Of a stretch of DNA of 64,000 bases, positions 10,465 through 24,300 are shown piece by piece. Both the position numbers and the translations under genes were made by a program. Source of the stretch: Gibbula magus. Its lineage: Eukaryota > Mollusca > Gastropoda > Trochida > Trochidae. Position 1 is the first letter of the stretch, and each line of letters starts with the position of its first letter. Where the stretch lies: the NCBI GenBank assembly GCA_936450465.1, contig OW388304.1, positions 12,928,708-12,992,707 on the forward strand. Reading direction: 5' to 3'. Under the pieces are notes generated by a model. That model saw only the letters and a program-made list of their open reading frames with translations, searched no databases and was not told the DNA's origin.

Positions 10465-11860
10465 AGGCAAATTTAGTTGATGAAATGTGTTCACATCGAA
10501 ATCAACATCCTCTGAAAATTATTGACAATTCGAAAAGTTTTAACAAATCAAAATTTTAATTAAATCAAAAATACAAGCCATATTCATTAAGTTTGTACAC
10601 AAAATGTCAAGGAAAGCCCTAAACTGTTACCAAAGACTGCAGTTGAGTGGCAAGTAGCTTGGTGAAGCAGTGAGAATCTGTCCATATATTTATGCAACTC
10701 GGTGATTGTAAGGGTGCTTCGTTCACTTTTTACAAAGCACCTTTTATCAGTCTTCAATCAGTGGAACAACTGCTGCAATATAACATGACGAGACCAGACT
10801 AACAACATAAATGCTTACTGTGTCACACAAAGTGCCTACAATTATACACTAGGGGCACGGCATGGGGCACTGGGGACAGTGCCTAGAGTGAACATCTTTT
10901 ATGAATCATTCTGAAATTTGTCATTAGTCTTATAGCGAAGGATTTTGATTTTGATTAAACTACCTGAATTTACAAAATAAGGATGACAATACAGTTCCTT
11001 GAATCCTGTCACATTATGTTTACCTGAAAGTCGAAAGGTTCAAACAGACTGTCCTTCAATCATTTCTTGTTAGCATAGACAAACAAACAAACCAGAATGT
11101 CCCATGAATTTCATCTCCACAAATAAAATCCTGTTGGAATTGACCCTTTAAATGAATGTCAAAAGTGGAGAAGTGTACGTGATGTACATCAACTTTCCCT
11201 TGGGATAACAAGTATATAAGCTAGAGATATAGATAGGCGTCTAACATCAGTAAAAGATGCTTCATTCACAGCACTGTCTGACTAAGGGCTTCCTGGTAAC
11301 TGCTCATGATTTCAACAGTGAACAAAGTCTAAGTGCAAAGTGCAAAATGTCTTCCCTTGCAAAACATACCAAGAGCCATAAGAAAAAGTCATTTAGAAAT
11401 ACAAGTAAAGGATGTCAACTTCAGAAGGCATTATAGGTAGATAAAAGTTTCCTTAATATGCATTCTACGGCATTTCATGATGCGTTTGATGATAAGAATA
11501 AAATGAATACTCATTCAACTTATCTAGATTAAAAATCTGAAAATACTATATATATATATATATATATATAAAGATGCTGTATATCTCGATCTATGACTTG
11601 TGGAAAAAACAATCATTGACATTAAATATAATTATATTTAAACTACAGGTCCTAGATTAATAAATGTCACTAAAATGCTATGTTATAATACCTCAAACAG
11701 TGCAAGCAGAAGGGCAAAGCCATACCAGCTTCTTGCAAGCTTAGAAAGCATACCGTAACTGAATCTGTCAGGTGCAGTTTTGATTTTGATTAAAATGCAT
11801 GATATTGTCTCGAGAGACTTCCTGAAAAGAGGCAACATTTAGAAGAACCTTCCTCCAAAA
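10465..11860. other. Intergenic DNA with a (TA)n run
   Basis: No gene seen. A TA microsatellite lies at about 11547-11570. The right end leads into the TP53I11 3' untranslated region. Confidence 0.5.
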
Positions 11861-12121
11861 AGAGGCTCCACTCTGACTGTTGCTAACTTTATTTCCAAAA
11901 CGGGTTGTATGTCAGAGAGAGGCTTGTTTCCAGAAAGAGGCTCACCCTTGTCTGCTGCCAACTTTAGTTCCTAATCTGCTTGCGTGAGAAGGTTCTACAA
12001 CAAGAGTTTAGTGCGCCGGAGTGATGCAGTGCTCAAAGAGTGGCCTTAATTCCAACGAGAGGTTGAGTTTGGAATGAGGCCGGTGCGAGACGAGAGAGAG
12101 GCTTGTGAGCCAGAGTGAGGC
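11860..12121 (-). other. TP53I11: Putative TP53I11 3' untranslated region with polyadenylation signal
   Basis: Follows the stop codon of the distal last exon. The minus-strand hexamer AATAAA (11888-11893) would end a 3' UTR of roughly 240 bases. The stretch holds imperfect repeats built on AGAGGCT(C/T) and GCTAACTTTA / GCCAACTTTA blocks. Confidence 0.5.
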
Positions 12122-12303
12122 TCACAGCTCCTTCTGATTGTGGAGGTCTTTACTGGTGGAGTTGGTTCGGCGAATGGAGACGTTCTTACAGCCCACAAGG
12201 TGGTAGAAGGTGTAGCTGATGACCACGAAGATCCCGCGACACCCCAGAAGGAGTGCTGCGTTCCGGCAGAAGCCTCCATGCCACAATAGGTGGAAGCTGG
12301 TCA
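12122..12303 (-). CDS. TP53I11: TP53I11 alternative exon 6b (distal C-terminus)
   Basis: Acceptor GTGTGTTGCAG then 59 codons and [40 protein letters not shown], then a 22-residue basic/polar tail [22 protein letters not shown]. Same entry phase and same length up to the helix-ending Gly as exon 6a, so the pair looks like an old exon duplication. The tail is unique to this form. Confidence 0.88.
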
Positions 12304-15300
12304 CTGCAACACACAGACAGACAGCAGTTAGAGTCATGCTCAACATAATATGTGGTGGACTCTTTTACAAAAAATATTTCTAATCACATATAATGGCCAA
12401 AAATATGTACAAGTGTGAAATCCTTATATCATAAAGTCATTGTCAGTATGTTTATTTTTATAAAAAATACTTACAAGCTTGACAAACTATATTAGGGATT
12501 GTGTAGTTATTTACTGTATGACAGTATGTCTTACCATGAAAGTACAAACTGAACCACATACATTACATTAAAATTATATTAAAATTATATATACACAAAC
12601 AACTTAGCAACTTAGTACCCAGATTTAAAATAGAAAGAAAATGCCGTTTGCATAACTTTCTCTGGATATATTTTTTCATTGGATATTTTTGCCCTGATAA
12701 AGTATAGCCTTGACTAGGACTCTGGTTTAGTTAAGTTTTCCCCTGTTTAAACTAGGATGTTTATTTAATTTATTTATCAAAAGAGGAATTTCTAGCCAAA
12801 CTACATTCTTTCTTCTCTTCCTTCAGTGTTTAATCTGTATAAGCAAGCAAATTTTGACCTAGACAGGTTCATTTTCTCTCCATCCTTGTTTTTAGGTATA
12901 CAGATTCTGGCCTACTATGTATTCGCAACCCACATTCTTATATTTAAAAGGGGAGACTTTGGTCCAACTAGTCTACATATTCCCCAAATCTTGCTTTTAT
13001 ATTTAAAGGGGGGGTTCACACTTAGGTAAACTGCTTCTTCCTCATCCTTTTCATTTTTTTACCGGACGAATTGGACAAACTTCCGCCAAGGACTTCGATC
13101 AAGTCTAATGGGGAAAGTTTGGCCAGTTATAATGGCCTGTTCTTATATTCAAAGCAAAGATTCTGGCCAAGCTAGGCTACGTATTCCCCATCCTTGTTCT
13201 CAACATTCAAAGCAGAGAGCTATAGGATTGATATTCCCTGTACTTGCCATTACATTCAACCGGGGGTTCAGTTGTGTGGACAAACTTCTACCAGGGAAGA
13301 TTGATTTAAGCCTATGGGGGCAAGTTCCTCTGGTGGAGGTTTTGTCCATTACAACGGGTATGAATAAAGCACTATTGCTTTTTCCCTAATTCATTTTATC
13401 CAATGTATGTAGCCATCACAAGTTTAAGTGCACATACTACACTCACCAACACGTTTTAAACATCACAATAAATTACACTAAACTTTTCCAATGTATGAAA
13501 TAATGTAAAACATATACCAGTAAATGATTCTTGAAATGTTGGTTCAAAAAAAGGATAAATATATAAAAGTCCCATATATTTAACATGAGTATAATGTAAG
13601 AACAGTAGTTATCTTTCACATCTTAAGAAGAGGAAGATTTCCTTGATAACAGCTCCTTTAACGTGAAAATGTGGTGTATTTTACATTAAAGAAGTTGTTA
13701 CCCAGAAAATCTTCATGTTCTTACATATGCCACTTCTAAATGCCCTTCAAAGACCTTTCAAATCATTATGTATACAAATATTCATTGTTCTTACACAATA
13801 CAACAAAATTTAATACATAGAATCATTGGGGTCATATTAAACAAGAACTATTAACAATATAATTCTGGTAGTTGATTAATACTGTAGATAGTTCAAACCA
13901 AGCTAACACACTCACAAATGTGTAAAAATTAAAAAGTAATTCAAAATACATTTGTGGTATTAGCAATCGCCAAAGTATGGGTTATAATAGTAAGATGGCA
14001 AAAGAAAACACATGAAAGTAGTAATTATTCTTGTTAAAAAATACCACTTTTCATTTCATTGAAGCAATGAAATATTGATATTTCACAAAGACATTGATTT
14101 ATTAAAATCACAAATCTAGCAAAGTTTTATCTTAAATCAATATTTTTCACCATCAAAGCTTTGAGGTTTTAGCAAAAACTCTTAGAGATGGGTTCATATG
14201 AAACTCATATACTTAATTATCATTATCATGCAAATGTATGGCTAGAACTATTTGAATGTACATGTAGAGCAATTTTACAATCGAATATGACTTTCAAATA
14301 TTTTCCTCGCACACAGAAATAGTCCTTATTCTAAGCACTAATGTGAAATGAAAAACATTGTGTGTCAAACAGAAACCAACCTCTCATCTACGCAGGCAAA
14401 AATCATGCAACAATCGGCAAGCTCGGGAGACAGAACTGGATATGGGTTATCTCCCTTTGTAGAAGAAACTCAAGTTGGAGGCCAAAGGAATGAAAAATGG
14501 CAAAAACCTCTTGCAGATAAGTCCCAGATTAAAAAGACATAAATTAATAAACTAATTAAAAGCAACTAGCAACAGGATGATTTTTTGTGTGTCTGTGTCT
14601 GTGTGATAGATCTAAGAATGTGAAAATTTAATTTTTAAAGAAAGTCTGGTTGTATTGTATACAGTAAGTTCTGAGATTACGTATTTTAGATGTAATGTAG
14701 AGTGTGTTGAGTTTGGTGACCATGTCCAGTTTGGATCTGTGGAGGGAGGGTGATATTAAGAATGATGGATAAGAACAAGAAGGAATCGTGTTCACTGTTC
14801 ACAGTTGTTAGTTTAACAATCAAAATATCAGTTGTCATACATAATCTAACAGATTCTCAGATAATCCCTTTCAGCAGAGGCAGAAAGGCCAGACATTGTG
14901 AGAAGATGTATCAGGCTTTGATGCAAAGTAAACAAAAAGTTAAATTAAAACAAATAAAATTCTGAAATGATGAATCTGATAGAATAATGAAATAAAGGTA
15001 ATGAGAAACACCTGATGAAATGAGTCTATATGTTGCATGCGTGATCTGATAAAAACAGGAAGTGATGTCATGCATGTGCAGGAGTATGGTCTCGGTGGTG
15101 AATGTGATCAAACGCACACGAATAAAGCCGTTGCTGCAACGAAATGTGTACGGTGATTGTGAGCAGGAGTAGAACTGAGTGTGTGGCTGTTATGTCGGTG
15201 GTGAACTCAAAGTGCTGGTGACGGGGAGGGAAGCATTGAGGGCCGGGTAGTTCGAGCATTGAGGATCATGCGAGCGGGAAAAACACACAAGATTGCAAGC

Positions 15301-18300
15301 AGGAGAAAAAGCAAAAGGGGAGATAATCTGAGAGTTATGTATGACTTACAAACTCCGTCAACGATAATAGCGGGCTTCCTTTGACCTCCAGTGGTCCCTA
15401 CCCATGATCCAGTAGTAATACGAGCTGAGAATTATCAGGACAATTCTACAGCAGAAGAGGACTATCGGAATGTAGGGCTGACGAGCAGGGTGGTAGGAAA
15501 ACGCTGAAACTGCAACAACACAAGGACATACTGAAGCACACCCCTTGCAAACCTCTCATCTCTTGTCTTCTCTTCTATAAACAGGTACGTGGTATCTCAG
15601 ATAAATATGCTGTCCTTCCACAAACATAACAAGGTCTTCTCATAATAATCATGTCCATTCATACACATCTCTTCTCAGTAACAAATTCTGTCCTTCCGCA
15701 AAACACAAAAAACATGTTCATTCACAAAAAAATGGTTCCCTTCCACACATATCTCACCTTATCTCATCTCAGCAACATATGTCGTCCCTTCTCAAACACA
15801 TGTCCTTTCCTAGTTTTCAGTCACAAACAGTATTTATACACAAACAATATGTTCATTCACAAACAAGGTATCTCTTCACAAAGGGTGTCCATTTGCAAAA
15901 TAGGTGGAAACTGGTATGGCACTACTATTGTATATGTGGTGACTGGGGATGAATATACAAGTATTATTTGAATTGAAATCAGCATATATGTTATTTTGGC
16001 ACTTATTATAGCCAAATGAAAAAATAGGAAACACAATGGATGCTACTTAAAACATCAGAGGTCTTCTCAACCACTGTGTCTGCTTAAACATCAAAGTTCT
16101 TCTCATCCACTGTCCATTTATACACCAAAGTTCTTCAAACATCAAAGGACTTTTCCAATGAGATGTCCACTTAAACATCAATGTCTTCTCAAACATAAAA
16201 TGTCCACTTAAACATCAAAGGTCTTCTCAAACATAAGATGTCCACGTAAACATAAAATGTCCACTTAAACATCAATGTCTTCTCAAACATAAGATGTCCA
16301 CTTAAACATCAATGTCTTCTCAAACATAAGATGTCCACGTAAACATAAAATGTCCACTTAAACATCAAAGGACTTCTCAAAAATAAGATGTCCACTTAAA
16401 CATCAATGTCTTCTCAAACATAAGATGTCCACTTAAACATCAAATGTCTTCTCAAACATAAGATGTCCACTTAAACATCAACGGTCTTCTAAAAAATAAG
16501 ATGTCCACTTAAACATCAAAAGTCATCTCAAACATAAGATGTCCACTAAAACATCAAAGGTCTTCTCAAACATAAGATGTCCACTTAAACATCAAAGGTC
16601 TTCTCAAACATAAGATGTCCACTTAAACATCAATGTCTTCTCAAACATAAAATGTCCACTTAAACATCAAAGGTCTTCTCAAACATAAGATGTCCACTTA
16701 AACATCAAGGTCTTCTCAAACATAAGATGTCTACTTAAACATCAATGTCTTCTCAAACATAAGATGTCCACTTAAACATCAAAGGTCTTCTCAAACATAA
16801 GATGTCCACTAAAACATCAGAGGTCTTCTCAAAAATAAGATGTCCACTTAAACATCAAGGTTTTCTCAAACATAAGATGTCCACTTAAACATCAAAGGTC
16901 TTCTCAAACATAAAATATCCACGTAAACATAAAATGTCCACTTAAACATCAAAGGTCTTCTCAACATAAAATGTCCACTTTAACATCAAGGTCTTCTCAA
17001 ACATAAGATGTCTACTTAAACATCAATGTCTTCTCAAACATAAGATGTCCACTTAAACATCAAAGGTCTTCTCAAACATAAGATGTCCACTAAAACATCA
17101 GAGGTCTTCTCAAAAATAAGATGTCCACTTAAACATCAAGGTTTTCTCAAACATAAGATGTCCACTTAAACATCAAAGGTCTTCTCAAACATAAAATATC
17201 CACGTAAACATAAAATGTCCACTTAAACATCAAAGGTCTTCTCAACATAAAATGTCCACTTTAACATCAGAGGTCTTCTCAAACATAAGATGTCAACTTA
17301 AACATCAGAGGTTTTCTCCAATGAGATGTCCACTAAAACATCACATGTCCACTCAAAATATCACTTGCCCTCTCAAACATCACTTGCCCTCTCCAGCATC
17401 ACTTGCCCTCTCAAACATCACTTGCCCTCTCCAACATCACTTGCCCTCTCAAACATCACTTGCCCTCTCAAACATCACTTGCCCTCTCAAACATCACTTG
17501 CCCTCTCAAACATCACTTGCCCTATCAAACATCACTTGCCCTCTCAAACATAATGCATATTATCACACACAGAAGGGGTCAAATCCAACATGAGGAAACA
17601 GAGACAGTTTCAACTCACAGACATGCAGTCATATGACACCAACAATCCTACATGTATTTTGTTCATATTTGGTGCACATCTAAAACTTGAACCTTTTGTC
17701 CATGAAGATGAAAACATTTAGAAATTCATACAAAATGATATGTGAAATACAAACAGATAAGTAAAAACAATGTCACACAATTACAATATGTAGCACTTTA
17801 TTGTGATTGAAGGACGACTGTTAGAGTGATTGAATATGGACTCCGAGACAAAGAAAATGGAGGGTTTCAGTTTACAGGAATCTTCTTTCTGATATACACA
17901 AGTACATACTCAGAACAAAGCATGTATAACGTTGCAAACAAACAAAAAGTACTGTAAGCTTGCACTGGTTCATTGCTTAATTCAATCATTAATAAATAAT
18001 AAAAACAATAACCACATTCAAGGATTAGTGGGGGAGGGGGATGGGCAATGAAGGGGAGGTAGATCCTTGTACACTTTCTAGAAACCTGTGCATGGCTATA
18101 AATGTTCTACACATCGAAAGCACATAGTCATTTGTGAAATAATTTTTTTTGCATTTATCATTAAAACATGACCTTTTTTCAACCTTATATCATTCATTTA
18201 AAACATATACAACTAATTTTAGTTAAAATGACTTACCGTATATTTTGATATTATATGAATGAGTTATATGAATAAAACAATGAAGCATTACATAAACAAT

Positions 18301-21300
18301 ATTTTAAGATTTTAATATTAAAACATGAAAAAGAATCACAAACATATTGATGCAAACATTAGATCAACTGGAGTGTACATCACACCGTTCAGAACATTTT
18401 TGCACAATAAATCACTTATTTGTCTTACTTCTTAAAAAAAACAAGATCAAAAGATAAGATTAAAAGAATGTATTATTTTTATATACACCACGTGGTGTGG
18501 TTATCAGGTCAATATCAGAGGTAGTTTTTTTTAGATAACCACCATGGTCGGTTATGAGATATTCAACCTACGGAAAGAGATGGACTTGTAAAATTTTTGG
18601 AAATTTTGTCAAATTAGAAATGAAAATTTGTAAGTAGCGAAAGTGGGATTCGAACCCTGGACCTTTATATCGTTAGAGCAGCGCCTTTACCAATGTAGCT
18701 ACCGAGGATCCATACAGATGAGTGTTCATTCTTTTGTGTCTTGGCTGTATTTATATATTTTCTAGTATTATATATACATATGTATATATGGGTACCAATT
18801 TGTCTACTTTGTGTATGGAATGAATGCTAACCATGTGGTGTATGTGAAATAATGACCTCGACCTCGTGAATATCTGTGATAACCATCTCGCGTACCGCTC
18901 GATGGTTATCACAGATATTCACTCGGTCAGCGGTCATTATTTCAACCATACCATAATATAAGATATTTATAATTTTGTAACTACAAAGAACATAACTTGA
19001 AATCTATGTACAGCAATTTGACGAGAACAGTAAAACCTGTCTTATGGCATTCAATCAGTAAGTGTACACAATGACTGCAACTTCAGAAACAACATTTTAG
19101 CACTGTTTAATGAGTATTGTCAATAGTTTTAGGGACAACTGTACATAATGCAACATTCAGTTGACAAAGATAAAAAACGACAGCACTGACATGTACTCAC
19201 CGATAGTCTGAAGTGAGAAGTATATTACACTAGAGAGCAGCGAGCCACGGATAATATCGCGGTCCTGGGAGCTTATTGTGTACCAGTGGTGTAGAGACAA
19301 ACCTGAAAACAAAGAAGTATATACTTTTACAAGAGAGAGAGCTGTAAGCCACAGATGATATCCCAGTCCTTGGAAAGCCATGACATACATTTTGTACATC
19401 ATGTTTTAACACCACCATCACATGTTTTTATCCTACATTAGAAAAATCGGAGGTCTCTGTTGACTTAAAACTAAACATGCATATCATCTATTACATGCTA
19501 TTACATCCCACCCTGAATCATCATCCCCCCTCCCCCCCTCCTTTACAAACCTCTCCACCCCCGCACTATACCATTTTCCCTCTTGTTGCACACTATAAAT
19601 ATCATCTATATTAGATAATGGACATAATTAACATCTGGCACTGGTCCAAGATATAGAACAGAGAACATGACTTTTTTTAACAAATAAGCTGGAAGGATTT
19701 AGATTTTTTGGTAAATAATATGTCAATTAAAATGTTCTATGACAAGTTAAACTGTGCAGATAAATATTAATTCATTATTCCATGACACAACATAATTTTT
19801 CAAGCTGCATATTGGCATGTTGTCATCGTTTGATAAATGAATATTTTCAGTTGAAATGTAATATAAGAAAATATTAACAAATTGTCTGAGAAATGTAATA
19901 CACAGGACGAAAACAGGCTTACAACTTTAGCATTTTGATGATAAAGTACTTTTACATTTCGTGTTGAGAGCTCCAAAAAATTAAAACTGTGTAGAGAATT
20001 AATGGCATGACATGTGGGTTAAGCTGTCTATCCTAGAATTTTAATTATATAATCAACCTTTTATGTTCTACCATGTTAAAATAATTTGCATGTTCTTGAT
20101 TTTTAAAACTCTTAATTATCCCATAAATAGTCATGAGTGCCGTAAGTTAACATTGCCTTCCAACTGTCTTTGTGCTTAGACAACTTTATAATCTAGGATC
20201 TTGTTTTTAATCTCTTTTTTGTACTGTTAGCTAACTACATAGTGATTAAATAAGTGACATCATCATTGTGCAGATGACATTATCCTCTTCACATTTTGAT
20301 TTAACACCGACAATGAAGTGACATTACATAGATTTCATCTGATCATTATACTCACTCGGATTACTGCCAAGGGGAAAATAGACTGTGAAAATTACCTGAC
20401 TCATATATTTATCAAGTTGATAACAGTTCTAAATTACAATGGTCTAAAATACCATGAAAAAAAGTGCCATCCATCATATCTTTTTAAAAGACTGTCAAAA
20501 CAGACAAACAGACGAATGACGTGCATTCCAACTGGAGCTCCTACTTTCCATAACACCTACCATTAGTTGAGGGTCTCATACTAATTAATCAACAGCTAGA
20601 TGAATAAGAGTTTCCTTAACAATAATGTCATGGAAAAACACTTCACAAAGGCCTGACAATACACCATCATACCAATGCAATCTCTATTCCAGCATTACCA
20701 TGGCAACATATCCTTGGTGCTAATCGGAAAATCTTGTCACAGAAGGACAACAGTACATCCGTGTATGTGTAGGTTTGAGACCACATAAAAAAAATAATTT
20801 CATAGCCAGTTAACAAATTTCCACACTACAGAAAATACATGCATATCAGACTCTTGACATTTAATCAACATTTATTCTCTTTTATTTATATCAGTGGATG
20901 AAATCCTGACAATCTCTCCCTAATGAAATGATACAAATACTATCTCTCCGGAAAAGGGTGATAGGTGGTTGAGGTGATTTGGGGTTTAACATTGCTTTCA
21001 AGAGTATATCACGCCTGCTAGTATTGTAACAGGGAGAAAGCCTGCAACACCATATGGCTATGCATTGCATTGAAACCTCGTGTAGAACAGTTCTCTACTG
21101 CAGACAAAGTTGCCTTGCATCTGGCAGGATTTGAACCATGGACCTCTTGATCTGAAGCCGAACGTGCTAACCACTTTGTGATCCTGCCACAAACAAGTTT
21201 ATACAAACACTGAGTATCTGGAAGATCTTGATACGAACATGAAAGATCTGTCCCTAACCAGATGATACCAACACTGAGAATCTCTCCCTAACAAGTTGAT

Positions 21301-24300
21301 ACCAACTAAGGAACTCTCCGTAACAAGTTGACACAAACACTAAAGATCTCTCTGTTGCCACGAACATGATCTGTCCCTAACAATATAAAGACTGATGATT
21401 TCTCACTAACGAGATGATGGGATACTGATGCAAGAAGCATCAAGATTACACCAAGATTACCGGTACACCAAGATTACACCAAGAGCTATCTGCATGGACC
21501 ATAATAACAAGGAGCATATCCTATAATGGACAGACATTAGCACATAATTATCTTGTCATGGAAACCAGGCTGCCATATTTCCTCAATTACAAGCCATTTC
21601 CTTAACCACCTCCTTGTTTATGATCCAGGCTGGGTTTTATTCAACATCTAGGTTATATGTTGTATCTATCCTCAACAATCCATACTCCATAACTTGTATT
21701 CAATTCTGAGGTGATGTACAAATCTTGGGTTGTATACAGGGCCAAACCTGAATTTGACACATGCTTTTATCAAGGAAGATTTGATCATATTGAATTAAGA
21801 TATTCAAAACCTAGCAGACTGATAGATGATAGCAGTAAAGGGCAAGAGATAGAATGTTCATTCATTGTTATTTAAGGGATTATTGCCAGAAAGTATTAAG
21901 TTGACACTGTTCTATTCCTACTGGTCAATTTAAGTAATGAAACTGTTTTCAACATCTTATGAATCACCATATTTATTTTGATTACAATAATTTTAATGTG
22001 TGAAAGATTCTATTGATTTGTATGCTTTAAATACAACTAAAAAGTTTGTTTAAGATATTTTCTCTTAATTTTTTTTTATATATTCTTATAATTAGAGATA
22101 CCCTAGAGAAAAACATCACTTTGTTGTGGTGAGGTGACATCATTAACCATGTATGATGTCATGTTATGTCGGTGACTTTATCTTTTTGGCAGCTGGCCGG
22201 CCTCTACTTGAAAGCAGATTTATTGCGCTTTTTCTCAATTTCATTATTTATGTAAGAACATAACACAAAAGTTCCCCTACAAAAAAAAATCCCTTGAAAA
22301 CATATTACTGCACCATTGCCACAAGCAAAATTTTACCATCGCCACAACCAATCCGCTAACTGTTCCAGAACATATCCAGAAAGACTAAATTGTAAAATGA
22401 GTTGCGGATATGGTTTGGTAATATATCCATAGGGATCCCCACCCTATCCAATAAAGCCATAAAACCATCCACAGGTAGTCCATATGCGGATATGGTTTGG
22501 TAACATATCCAAAGGGATCCCCACCCTATCCAATAAAGCCATAAAACCATCCACATATAGTCCAGAATGGAGTTACGGATATGGTTTGGTAATATATCCA
22601 AAGGGATCCCCACCCTATCCAATAAAGCCATAAAACCATCCACATATTGTCCAGAATGGAGTTACGGATATGGTTTGGTAATATATCCAAAGGGATCCCC
22701 ACCCTATCCAATAAAGCCATAAAACCATCCACATATTGTCCAGAATGGAGTTACGGATATGGTTTGGTAATATATCCAAAGGGATCCCCACCCTATCCAA
22801 TAAAGCCATAAAACCATCCACATATAGTCCAGAATGGAGTTACGGATATGGTTTGGTAATATATCCAAAGGGATCCCCACCCTATCCAATAAAGCCATAA
22901 AACCATCCACATATTGTCCAGAATGGAGTTACGGATATGGTTTGGTAATATATCCATAGGGATCCCCACCCTATCCAATAAAGCCATAAAACCATCCACA
23001 AGTAGTCCAGACTTGCATTTGCATATATTATTCATAAAACCGTCACTCCAGAAATATAATGCTTCAGATATACCTCAAAATCCAGTTCCAACAAAAAAAC
23101 AAAAACATAGTACACTTCACAATTTTTAATAGTACACAATAAATGCTATCATATTAATGTTGATCTTGAGATCCCGAGTACAAATATATACATAAAAAAT
23201 CCTCCTGCAAAGGACATTCAACTGCGTTCAGTGACACATTGTATTGCAGGTAAGATCCTGCTATTAACGTTTAATTAACCCTTACGTTGCGTATATATAT
23301 TTTACCATTTTTAGCCCCTGTGGCGGAATTTACAGGCTCGCAGCTCGCAGCAGTAGTTTGAGCTTATTCACTAACGAGCTCTGCTGGCGGAATTTCCAGG
23401 CGGCGATTCCGGTACCGTTTTTACGAAATATACCGCATCTACATGGCGAATAAGGACTATATACGGGCGTTCAATACAAATTCAAGTAGCGACACCCGTA
23501 CACAAATGGCTAATTCACACCCGAAACTTTGAATGAATTTTCTATGTTTTTTCGTTTTTATTCTATTACTTTCGAAAGATTGTCTTTAATTCGGGCCTCG
23601 TAACATCATAAATACGAAACGAAAAAAATTCCATTTATATACGGAATTGAAGACAAGATGTCTAGCTTCACAATGATATAAAAATTATTAGAATGCGACC
23701 TTTGGTTATAATTCTATAGCTATGTAAAGCTTGTCTTTATTTCCACCTATAAAATCGTCAATACTTACAACATGTATGCGGCATTGCAAACGGTCGTTCA
23801 TCGCACTTTTCCAAGAAATCATAATCTCGAACCAGTTGACAAATAAGCACATGTCAACCCAAATATGGTTATGTTGTTTGACTTTTCAAATAAACGCTAA
23901 CCTCGAACCATAACTGATGAAAATATGTTGATTAGTTTGTGTGCCGTTTGGTTTCACATGCCTCTCAGAAAGGTAAAATTGTATCTTTATTTCTGTGAAT
24001 AAATCTGCGCATTTTATATAGAATAAAAGATTATTCTTTTCGGTTTATTGTGATATAAAAATTATGAAAATGCATTCAGTATTTTAGCCGTGATAAATGT
24101 TTTAGAAGTTGTGAAAATCGCCGATTGTTTCAAAATTTATGAAGTGTAAACATGACCTTTTTCACGGCGCTTGCTGTGTCTTTATTATTTTTTTGAGATT
24201 TTCTAATTTTATATGGGAATGTAGTCCATTGTTTCCCCTTTATTTTGCCGTATTTTTTTTTGAAAACAAACTATTCGCTCACATGATATGAAGTGCGGTA

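Noticed and set aside
13108..13389. 93-codon plus frame in the TP53I11 intron
   Set aside because: Falls within diverged non-coding repeats; no homology or splice evidence.
16047..17552. CRISPR-like array
   Set aside because: There are no unique spacers: the whole unit repeats and varies gradually, in a eukaryotic intron. It is a satellite.
17252..17636. Repetitive proteins ([16 protein letters not shown]...)
   Set aside because: Open only because 19- and 38-bp units lack stops. Three overlapping frames show the same phrase, and there is no gene context.
21123..21188. Functional tRNA gene on the minus strand
   Set aside because: The acceptor stem pairs perfectly, but the anticodon arm does not fold normally, and the sequence is fused to a SINE body found in several other copies.
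22356..23035. Family of [14 protein letters not shown] small proteins
   Set aside because: Same phrase restarted in each 89-bp unit; the unit length is not a multiple of three and no splice or promoter evidence exists.
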